Of a stretch of DNA of 64,000 bases, positions 54,255 through 61,063 are shown piece by piece (position 1 is the first letter of the stretch; each line of letters opens with the position of its first letter). The stretch comes from Yinghuangia sp035454725. GTDB lineage: Bacteria; Actinomycetota; Actinomycetes; Streptomycetales; Streptomycetaceae. Below the pieces are notes generated by a model. The model saw nothing but the letters and a program-made list of their open reading frames with translations. It was not told where the DNA came from and did not search any database. The stretch is from positions 1 to 64,000 of the forward strand of contig NZ_JBPKBI010000015.1 of the NCBI RefSeq assembly GCF_051388935.1, written 5' to 3'. The position numbers and the translations under genes are program-made.

Positions 54255-54519
54255 CTCGCACCTCCGGTGGGTGGCTTCCTGCCGCTTGGGTGCGGCTTGC
54301 GGGGGCGCGGGCGATTTGTCCGCGTCCTCCCTACCACAGGGTGCAACGGCCCTCCGGCGGATTTCAACAGTGAGGGAGCGGCCGGGTAGGCTGTACCGTC
54401 CGCAGTGCCATGGCCGCAAGCCCCGATTCTCGGGCGGGCCGTGTCGCCGCGGATTTACGCGAAGCCCTCCTGTCACGGAGATTCCGTGGCCGCAAAGTCC
54501 ATAGGAGGTGGGTTTTTTC

Positions 54520-54810
54520 ATGCGTAACTACGAGCTCATGGTCATCCTCGACCCGGATCTCGAAGAGCGCGCGGTCTCGCCGCTGCTCGAACAGTTCCTG
54601 AACGTCGTCCGCAACGGCGGCGGCAAGGTCGAGAAGGTCGACACGTGGGGCCGTCGGCGCCTCTCGTACGAGATCAAGAAGAAGTCCGAAGGCATCTACG
54701 CCGTCGTGGACCTGGCCGCGGAGCCCGCGGTCATCAAGGAACTCGACCGGCAGATGAACCTCAACGAGTCGGTCATGCGGACCAAGGTGCTGCGTCCCGA
54801 CCAGCGGTAG
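54520..54810 (+). CDS. rpsF: 30S ribosomal protein S6
   Basis: This gene encodes 96 residues. The start ATG at 54520 (MRNYELMVILDPDLEERAVS) has a strong GGAGGTG, whereas an upstream ATG at 54508 lies too close to it. TWGRRRLSYEIKKKSEGIYA and LDRQMNLNESVMRTKVLR are standard bS6 sequence. It binds S18 in the small-subunit platform. It starts the rpsF-ssb-rpsR-rplI operon; a possible promoter is TTCAAC (54363) with TAGGCT (54387). Confidence 0.97.
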   Translation: MRNYELMVILDPDLEERAVSPLLEQFLNVVRNGGGKVEKVDTWGRRRLSYEIKKKSEGIYAVVDLAAEPAVIKELDRQMNLNESVMRTKVLRPDQR

Positions 54811-54902
54811 CCGTTCCTGCGGATCCCCGTGGATCCAACGGATGCAGCCGATGCTGCGGATACCGAGAGACACCGTCACCGAAGCGCAGGGGAAGGTAAG
54901 GA

Positions 54903-55457
54903 ATGGCAGGCGACACCGTCATCACCGTGGTCGGGAATCTGACCGCCGACCCTGAGTTGCAGTTCACCCCCAGCGGCGTGGCCGTCGCGAAGTTCACCGT
55001 GGCCTCGACGCCGCGGGTGTTCGACCGGCAGACCAACGAGTGGAAGGACGGCGAAGCGCTGTTCCTCCGGGCGTCGGTCTGGCGGCAGGTCGCCGAGAAC
55101 GTGGCCGAGTCCTTGCAGAAGGGCATGCAGGTCATCGTGCAGGGCCGGCTCAAGCAGCGGTCGTACGAGACCAAGGAAGGCGAGAAGCGGACCGTCTACG
55201 AGCTGGAGGTCGACGAGATCGGCCCGTCGCTCAGGTTCGCGACCGCCAAGGTCACGAAGGCAGGCCGGGGCGGCGGCGGTGGCAGCCGTGGAGGTTACGG
55301 CGGCCCGCAGGGCGGCCAGGGCGGCTACGGCGGCCCGCCGCAGGGCAACTCGGGACCGCAGTCCGACCCGTGGGCGACGCCTGCGGGCGGCAACGGCGGT
55401 GGGGGCGGCTGGGGCGGTCCCCCGCCCGGCGGCTACACGGACGAACCCCCGTTCTAG
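54903..55457 (+). CDS. ssb: Single-stranded DNA-binding protein
   Basis: SSB coats single-stranded DNA and recruits replication and repair partners. The protein has 184 residues. The OB-fold covers residues 1-110 (MAGDTVITVVGNLTADPELQ to LRFATAKVTK). The C-terminal third is a Gly/Gln/Pro linker and the tip ends in DEPPF, the acidic-aromatic partner-binding tail. It lies 92 bases after rpsF, within the S6-SSB-S18-L9 operon. Confidence 0.97.
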   Translation: MAGDTVITVVGNLTADPELQFTPSGVAVAKFTVASTPRVFDRQTNEWKDGEALFLRASVWRQVAENVAESLQKGMQVIVQGRLKQRSYETKEGEKRTVYELEVDEIGPSLRFATAKVTKAGRGGGGGSRGGYGGPQGGQGGYGGPPQGNSGPQSDPWATPAGGNGGGGGWGGPPPGGYTDEPPF

Positions 55458-55526
55458 GACGCCCGAGGGCCCTTGGGTCCCGGCGCCCGGAGCACATGAC
55501 TTCTTGATTTTTTGGAGCGAGGCACC

Positions 55527-55763
55527 ATGGCGAAACCGCCTGCGCGCAAGCCGAAGAAGAAGGTTTGCGTGTTCTGCAAGGAGAAGATCTCCTACGTCGA
55601 CTACAAGGACACGAACCTGCTGCGGAAGTTCATTTCCGACCGCGGCAAGATCCGTGCCCGTCGCGTGACCGGCAACTGCACGCAGCACCAGCGTGACGTC
55701 GCCACGGCCGTCAAGAACAGTCGTGAGATGGCGCTGCTGCCCTACACCAGCACCGCGCGCTGA
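55527..55763 (+). CDS. rpsR: 30S ribosomal protein S18
   Basis: This gene encodes 78 residues from the ATG at 55527, with GGAGCGAGG upstream. KKVCVFCKEKISYVDYKDTN has the C-x2-C pair and GNCTQHQRDVATAVKN a further Cys and His, so this is the Cys-containing, zinc-binding type of bS18. Streptomycetes usually also have a Cys-free copy elsewhere, which replaces it under zinc shortage. It lies 69 bases after ssb and 17 before rplI. Confidence 0.97.
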   Translation: MAKPPARKPKKKVCVFCKEKISYVDYKDTNLLRKFISDRGKIRARRVTGNCTQHQRDVATAVKNSREMALLPYTSTAR

Positions 55764-55780
55764 GGAAGGGCGGACCAGTC

Positions 55781-56227
55781 ATGAAGCTCATCCTCACGCA
55801 CGAAGTCACCGGTCTCGGCGAGCCCGGCGACATCATCGAGGTCAAGGACGGCTACGGCCGCAACTACCTCATCCCGCGCGGGTTCGCGATCCGCTGGACC
55901 CGGGGCGGCGAGAAGGAGGTCGCCTCCATCCGCCGTGCCCGCAAGGTCCGCGAGATCAAGAACCTGGACCAGGCGAACGAGGTCAAGGCGCAGCTCACCG
56001 GTCTCAAGGTGAGGCTCGCCACCCGTGCCGGCGAAAGCGGGCGCCTGTTCGGTTCCGTCACCGTCGCCGACGTCGCCTCGGCGATCAAGGACGCCGGTGG
56101 TCCGGAGCTGGACAAGCGCCGTGTCGAGCTCGGTGCACCGATCAAGACCCTCGGTACGCACCGGGTCACGGTCCGCCTCCACCCGGAGGTCTCCGCCGCT
56201 CTCGACGTGGACGTCGTTTCGGCCTGA
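55781..56227 (+). CDS. rplI: 50S ribosomal protein L9
   Basis: This gene encodes 148 residues. The N-terminal domain MKLILTHEVTGLGEPGDIIE with YGRNYLIPRGFAI is the RNA-binding bL9 domain, followed by a long connecting helix (RRARKVREIKNLDQANEVKA) and the C-terminal domain ending HPEVSAALDVDVVSA. It is the last gene of the operon; a hairpin terminator follows 14 bases after the stop. Confidence 0.97.
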   Translation: MKLILTHEVTGLGEPGDIIEVKDGYGRNYLIPRGFAIRWTRGGEKEVASIRRARKVREIKNLDQANEVKAQLTGLKVRLATRAGESGRLFGSVTVADVASAIKDAGGPELDKRRVELGAPIKTLGTHRVTVRLHPEVSAALDVDVVSA

Positions 56228-56241
56228 CCTGACCGCACCCC

Positions 56242-56281
56242 CCGAAGGCCCGTGGCTCCTACAGGAGCGGCGGGCCTTCGG
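56242..56281 (+). terminator. Terminator after rplI
   Basis: CCGAAGGCCCG (56242-56252) pairs with CGGGCCTTCGG (56271-56281), 11 perfect pairs, and an inner GCTCCT/AGGAGC hairpin makes a nested stem. Confidence 0.82.
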
Positions 56282-56392
56282 CCTGCGCGGGGGCGGGTGG
56301 CCCGGGCGCGAGCGGGTGTCCTGTGCCCCGGCCGTGTTCCCGGGCGTCTCCCGCTCGTTCTCACGGAGGTACGGCACACTCGGACTTGCCAG

Positions 56393-56409
56393 ATACCCCT
56401 AGGGGGTAT
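56393..56409. promoter_or_regulatory. CsoR-type operator upstream of copZ
   Basis: ATACCCCTAGGGGGTAT is a near-perfect palindrome of the ATACCCC-GGGGTAT form bound by the copper repressor CsoR. It lies about 90 bases upstream of copZ. No csoR gene occurs in this window. Confidence 0.8.
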
Positions 56410-56497
56410 AGTTTCGAGGTATGGAGGGAGTCCGGCGTACCGTCGGCTTCCGGACACGTGCGGACCACGTGTGAATCGTCTGCGAAAGGACACCGCC

Positions 56498-56704
56498 ATG
56501 AGCACCGCGACCTTCACCGTCACCGGCATGACCTGCGGCCACTGCGTCTCGTCCGTCGAGGAGGAGGTCTCCGAGATCGTCGGCGTGCGCGAAGTGAAGG
56601 TCGAGCTGGCCACCGGGCGGCTGACCGTCTCGGCCGAGGGCGATGTGGACGCGGCGGCCGTCGAGGCCGCCGTCACCGCGGCGGGCTGCGCGCTCGCCCG
56701 CTGA
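56498..56704 (+). CDS. copZ: Copper chaperone (heavy-metal-associated domain)
   Basis: This gene encodes 68 residues from the ATG at 56498, with GAAAGGA upstream. The HMA metal site is MTCGHC (residues 10-15 in TVTGMTCGHCVSSVEEEV). The fold covers the whole protein. It delivers Cu(I) to the CopA ATPase encoded 113 bases downstream. The CsoR-type palindrome upstream predicts induction by copper. Confidence 0.93.
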   Translation: MSTATFTVTGMTCGHCVSSVEEEVSEIVGVREVKVELATGRLTVSAEGDVDAAAVEAAVTAAGCALAR

Positions 56705-56747
56705 CCGGGGCCGCGGTATCGTGGGTGCCCGGCCTTTGCGCTTCGGG

Positions 56748-56768
56748 TACCCCTACCCGGTAGGGATA
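56748..56768. promoter_or_regulatory. Second CsoR-like operator, upstream of copA
   Basis: TACCCCTACC (56748-56757) and GGTAGGGATA (56759-56768) form a palindrome with one mismatch. It overlaps the ATG at 56770 that would extend copA, an argument for the downstream GTG start. Confidence 0.65.
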
Positions 56769-56817
56769 TATGACCGGGACAGCGGAGCATGATGTCGAGC
56801 GGACACCAGGAGGACCA

Positions 56818-59148
56818 GTGAACACCCCGCAGCAGACGGCACCCGCGCCGGACGCGCGCATCGACCTCACTCTCGGCGGGATGACCTGCTCCTCCTGCGC
56901 GAACCGGATCGAGCGCAAGCTCAACAAACTCGACGGCGTGCAGGCGTCGGTCAATTTCGCGCTGGAGACCGCAACGGTCACCTACCCGGCCGATCTCGAC
57001 CCCGCCGACCTCGTCCGCGCGGTCGAGGCAGCCGGCTACACGGCCGCCCCGGTGCGCCCCGGGCCCGATCCGGCCGCCGAAGCGGCCGCGTCCGAGGGTG
57101 AGGAGGATCCGGAGCTGCGGTCACTGCGCGACCGCCTCGTCTACAGCTCGCTGCTCACCGTCCCGGTCATCGCGCTGTCGATGATCCCGCCGCTGCAATT
57201 CCGGTTCTGGCAGTGGCTGGTCTTCGCGCTCGCGGCTCCCGTCGTCGTGTGGGGCGGCTTCCCGTTCCACAAGGCCGCCGTCAAGAACCTGCGGCACGCC
57301 ACCACGACGATGGACACGCTCATCTCCCTCGGCACACTCGCGGCGTTCGTGTGGTCGGTGTACGCGCTGTTCTGGGGCGGCGCGGGCGAACCGGGCGTGA
57401 CAATGCCGTTCGACATCACGGCTTCGGGCGGACACACGGAGTTCTATCTGGAAGCGGCCTCCGGGGTCATCGCGTTCCTGCTCGCCGGCCGCTACTTCGA
57501 GGCGCGGTCAAAGCGCAAGGCCGGGGCCGCGCTCAAGGCCCTGCTCGAACTCGGGGCACGCGACGCGTCGGTGCTGCGCGATGACGGCCGCGAAGAGCGC
57601 GTACCCGTGGACCGCCTCGCGGTCGGCGACCGGTTCGTGGTGCGCCCCGGCGAGAAGATCGCGACCGACGGCGTCGTGCTCGACGGCGCGTCGGCGGTCG
57701 ACGCCTCCATGCTGACCGGCGAATCGGTGCCCGTCGAGGTCCGGCCCGGCGACACCGTCACCGGCGCGACCGTCAACGCGGGTGGCAGGCTCGTCGTCCG
57801 CGCCACCAGGGTCGGAGCGGACACCCAGCTCGCCCGCATGGCGCAACTCGTCACCGAGGCGCAGACCGGCAAGGCGGCCGTGCAGCGGCTCGCCGACCGC
57901 GTGTCGGGCGTATTCGTCCCCATCGTCATCGCGCTTGCCGTCGCCACGCTCGGCTTCTGGCTCGGCAACGGAGCCGGGGCCGCCGAGGCCTTCACGGCGG
58001 CGGTCGCCGTGCTCGTCATCGCCTGCCCGTGCGCCCTCGGCCTCGCGACCCCGGTCGCGCTGCTGGTCGGGACCGGACGCGGCGCACAACTCGGGGTGCT
58101 GATCAAGGGGCCCGAGGTCTTGGAGAACACCCGCCGCGTCGACACCGTCCTGCTGGACAAGACCGGTACGGTCACCACCGGGCGCATGGCGCTCGTGAGC
58201 GTCGTTCCCGTCGACGGCGGCGACGCCGACGAACTCCTGCGTGTGGCCGGCGCGGTCGAGCACGCGAGTGAACACCCCATCGCCAAGGCCATCGCGGAGG
58301 CGGCGGCCGGCAGGTTCGGCACGCTGCCGGCAGTCGAGGGCTTCACCAACCGTGAGGGACTCGGTGTCGAGGGCGTCGTGGAGGGCCACGCGGTCGTCGC
58401 CGGCCGTCCCGCACTGCTCGCGGACTGGGGCCTGTCGCTGCCCGAGGAGTCGGCCGCCGCCTTGGACGCCGCGGAGAGCGCGGGGCGTACGGCCGTCGTG
58501 GTGGCGTGGGACGGAGTCGTGCGGGGCGTTCTGGTCACGTCCGACACCGTCAAGCCGACGTCGGCCGCGGCGGTGGCCGGACTGCGCGCGCTCGGCCTCA
58601 CCCCGGTGCTGCTGACCGGCGACAACGAGCGGGCCGCACGGTCGGTCGCGGCCGAGGTCGGCATCGACGAGGTGATCGCGGGAGTCCTGCCGAGCGGCAA
58701 GGTCGACGCGGTCCGCACGCTCCAGGAGCAGGGCAAGGTCGTCGCGATGGTCGGCGACGGGGTCAACGACGCCGCCGCCCTGGCCACCGCCGACCTTGGG
58801 CTCGCCATGGGCACGGGGACGGACGCGGCGATCGAGGCGGCAGACCTGACGCTCGTCCGCGGGGACCTGGGCGCGGCGGTCGACGCGATCCGGCTGTCGC
58901 GGGTCACGCTGCGGACCATCAAGGCGAACCTGTTCTGGGCGTTCGCCTACAACGTCGCGGCGATCCCGCTCGCGGTCGCCGGCCTGCTCAACCCGGTGAT
59001 CGCGGGAGCCGCGATGGCGTTCTCGTCGGTCTTCGTCGTCCTCAACTCGCTGCGGCTGCGCGGGTTCCGGTCGACCGCGCCCGAGGTCGGCGTGGAGCGG
59101 GCGGCGGAGGCCGCACAGCGGCGCGAGCCGGTGGGTGCCGTGCGCTGA
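56818..59148 (+). CDS. copA: Copper-exporting P1B-type ATPase
   Basis: CopA pumps Cu(I) out of the cell. I take the GTG at 56818, with AGGAGG five bases before it, giving 776 residues; the ATG at 56770 would overlap the operator. One N-terminal HMA domain (GGMTCSSCANRIERKLN) is followed by eight membrane helices. The membrane metal site is CPCALGL, the actuator has TGES, phosphorylation is at DKTGTVTTG, the SEHPIAKA motif binds nucleotide, and GDGVNDAAALATAD closes the hinge. It follows copZ in a copper operon. Confidence 0.96.
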   Translation: MNTPQQTAPAPDARIDLTLGGMTCSSCANRIERKLNKLDGVQASVNFALETATVTYPADLDPADLVRAVEAAGYTAAPVRPGPDPAAEAAASEGEEDPELRSLRDRLVYSSLLTVPVIALSMIPPLQFRFWQWLVFALAAPVVVWGGFPFHKAAVKNLRHATTTMDTLISLGTLAAFVWSVYALFWGGAGEPGVTMPFDITASGGHTEFYLEAASGVIAFLLAGRYFEARSKRKAGAALKALLELGARDASVLRDDGREERVPVDRLAVGDRFVVRPGEKIATDGVVLDGASAVDASMLTGESVPVEVRPGDTVTGATVNAGGRLVVRATRVGADTQLARMAQLVTEAQTGKAAVQRLADRVSGVFVPIVIALAVATLGFWLGNGAGAAEAFTAAVAVLVIACPCALGLATPVALLVGTGRGAQLGVLIKGPEVLENTRRVDTVLLDKTGTVTTGRMALVSVVPVDGGDADELLRVAGAVEHASEHPIAKAIAEAAAGRFGTLPAVEGFTNREGLGVEGVVEGHAVVAGRPALLADWGLSLPEESAAALDAAESAGRTAVVVAWDGVVRGVLVTSDTVKPTSAAAVAGLRALGLTPVLLTGDNERAARSVAAEVGIDEVIAGVLPSGKVDAVRTLQEQGKVVAMVGDGVNDAAALATADLGLAMGTGTDAAIEAADLTLVRGDLGAAVDAIRLSRVTLRTIKANLFWAFAYNVAAIPLAVAGLLNPVIAGAAMAFSSVFVVLNSLRLRGFRSTAPEVGVERAAEAAQRREPVGAVR

Positions 59149-59161
59149 GCGATAAGACAGC

Positions 59162-59197
59162 CGGGCGGAAGGGCCGTGAGTACGGTCCTTCCGCCCG
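59162..59197. terminator. Bidirectional terminator between copA and the MATE gene
   Basis: CGGGCGGAAGGGCC (59162-59175) pairs with GGTCCTTCCGCCCG (59184-59197) with one wobble. The genes converge here. Confidence 0.78.
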
Positions 59198-59220
59198 ACT
59201 GCCTTTTCACCGATGCTTCT

Positions 59221-60645
59221 TCACCGGCGCCCCTTCACGGATGCCCCGGTGACCAGCCACGCGTCGCCGCGCGCCCGCAGGCCGAGCACCACCAGCCGGG
59301 AGGCCATGAACGCGCCGATCGCACACCACCACAGCGCCACGAGTCCGCCGCCGAGCGTGAGAACGCCGGCCACCACGCCCGCGAAGACCGCAAGCACCCC
59401 GGGCATCGTCAGAGCCAGGAACCGTCCGTCGCCGGCCCCGATCAGTACACCGTCCAGCACGAACACCGGTCCGGCGACGGGCTGGAGGGCCGCGGCGGCG
59501 AGGAGTACGGCGGCGAGGAGGTCGCGTACCTCCGGGTCGCCGGTGAACCACGGGATGTACAGCGGGCGGGCGGCCAGGACCACCGCACCGAACGCCAAGC
59601 CGGTCCACACGCTCCAGGCCAGCATGCGCCGCGTCGCCCACCGTGCTCCGGCCACGTCCCCGGCGCCGAGTGCGCGGCCCACGATGGCCTGCGCCGCGAT
59701 CGCCAGCGCGTCGAGGGCGAAGGCCAGGAACGTCCAGAGCTGCCAGGCGACCTGGTGTGTGGCGATCTCGGTGTCGCCCATCCGCGTCGCGGCCACCGCG
59801 CCGATCAGCAGGATCGCGCGCAGGCTCACCGTCCGCACGAACAACGGCGCACCGGCCGCGGCGGACGCGCGCAGCCCGGCGAGGTCCGGCGTCAGCCGCG
59901 CGTCGTTCGCGCGCGCCCCGCGCACCACGACGACCAGGTAGGCGGCGGCCATCGACCACTGCGCGATCACGGTGCCCCACGCGGATCCGGCGATCCCGAG
60001 GTCGGCGCCGTAGACAAGGGCGAGGTTGAGGACGAGGTTCGCGCCGAAGCCGGCGACCGCGACCACGAGCGGCGTGCGGGTGTCCTGGAGCCCGCGCAGT
60101 ACGCCGGTGGCGGCGAGGACGATCAGCATCGCCGGTATGCCGAGGCTGCTGATGCGCAGGTACGTGGTGGCGTGCGGCGCCGCTGTGGACGACGCGTCGA
60201 ACGCGGCCACGATCGCCGGAGCGGCGCCGGCACCGATGACCAGCAGCACGGTGCCGATGATCGCGGCGAGCCAGACGCCGTCGATGCCCTGCCGGATCGC
60301 GCCGCGGCGGTCCCCGGCGCCGAGCAGCCGCGCGACGCCGGCCGTGGTCGCGTACGCGAGGAACACGCACAGGTTGACCAGCGTGCCGAGCACCGCGCCG
60401 GCGACGCCGAGGCCCGCGAGCTGCGGCGTTCCCAGATGCCCGATGATCGCGGCGTCGGCGAGGATGAACAGCGGCTCCGCGACCAGCGCGAAGAACGCCG
60501 GGACCGCGAGACGCAGGATTTCCCGGTCCTGGGCGCGTTTGCGGGCAGGGTCGTGCACGGGCTGCCGGGCGGGGCCGCCCCGGCGGTCGCCCGCCTTCGG
60601 GTCGGCGTCCACGGCTTCAGGCACCCGTCCACGGTACTCATCCAC
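59221..60645 (-). CDS. MATE family efflux transporter (DinF-like)
   Basis: This gene encodes 474 residues. Twelve membrane helices are visible. The first (ILRLAVPAFFALVAEPLFIL followed by ADAAIIGHLGTPQLAGLGVA) is the DinF-like MATE signature. The substrate is unknown; MATE proteins use Na+ or H+ gradients to export drugs or metabolites. The predicted GTG at 60645 overlaps a DnaA-box-like motif; a later GTG in RVPEAVDAD is possible. It is divergent from dnaB. Confidence 0.9.
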   Translation of the reverse strand: MDEYRGRVPEAVDADPKAGDRRGGPARQPVHDPARKRAQDREILRLAVPAFFALVAEPLFILADAAIIGHLGTPQLAGLGVAGAVLGTLVNLCVFLAYATTAGVARLLGAGDRRGAIRQGIDGVWLAAIIGTVLLVIGAGAAPAIVAAFDASSTAAPHATTYLRISSLGIPAMLIVLAATGVLRGLQDTRTPLVVAVAGFGANLVLNLALVYGADLGIAGSAWGTVIAQWSMAAAYLVVVVRGARANDARLTPDLAGLRASAAAGAPLFVRTVSLRAILLIGAVAATRMGDTEIATHQVAWQLWTFLAFALDALAIAAQAIVGRALGAGDVAGARWATRRMLAWSVWTGLAFGAVVLAARPLYIPWFTGDPEVRDLLAAVLLAAAALQPVAGPVFVLDGVLIGAGDGRFLALTMPGVLAVFAGVVAGVLTLGGGLVALWWCAIGAFMASRLVVLGLRARGDAWLVTGASVKGRR

Positions 60646-60902
60646 AGGTAATGATCACAAGGCCAATCTGGTCATTACCTGTGGCTGCGCGGGGTGGTTG
60701 TCCACACACGCGGGGCGATTGGCGGTCGATCGGACCGAAAGTTTTTCACATCCACCCGCGAAGGACAGCGAACGCGCAGGTCAGAGCTACTTTCCTCAGT
60801 TGTGGACAACATGCCTTCCCCAGGCTGCACACAGGTTGTGCACAGCCGCGGCGGTACTGGTCCACAGGCTTGTCCCCAGTTATCCACACCCCCTGTGGAT
60901 GA
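60638..60902. promoter_or_regulatory. DnaA-box cluster upstream of dnaB
   Basis: Seven DnaA-box-like nonamers occur in 265 bases: TCATCCACA (60638), TTGTCCACA (60698), TGTGGACAA (60801), TTGTGCACA (60836), TGGTCCACA (60858), TTATCCACA (60880) and TGTGGATGA (60894). Three are perfect: 60698, 60801 and 60880. The region from the MATE start to the dnaB ATG is 418 bases and holds no gene. It is a likely DnaA-binding regulatory or titration site. Confidence 0.8.
60642..60684. repeat. 15-bp inverted repeat in the MATE-dnaB spacer
   Basis: CCACAGGTAATGATC (60642-60656) and GGTCATTACCTGTGG (60670-60684) are inverted repeats with one G-T mismatch and a 13-base centre. It covers the MATE start and the first DnaA-like box and may be an operator for a dimeric repressor. 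Confidence 0.65.
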
Positions 60903-61063
60903 CGACGTTGGCCAAGCCGGGGTCCACCCGTACGGTGAGGTCTGCACAACGCGTGGTGCGGCTCATTTGTCGGCTCGTTGCCGTAGGAAGGAGCAGCACC
61001 ACCGGCGCCGCCCGCAGGATCGTGCGCCCACCCAGTCCGTGACACCGAGGAAGGATGCGGGGC

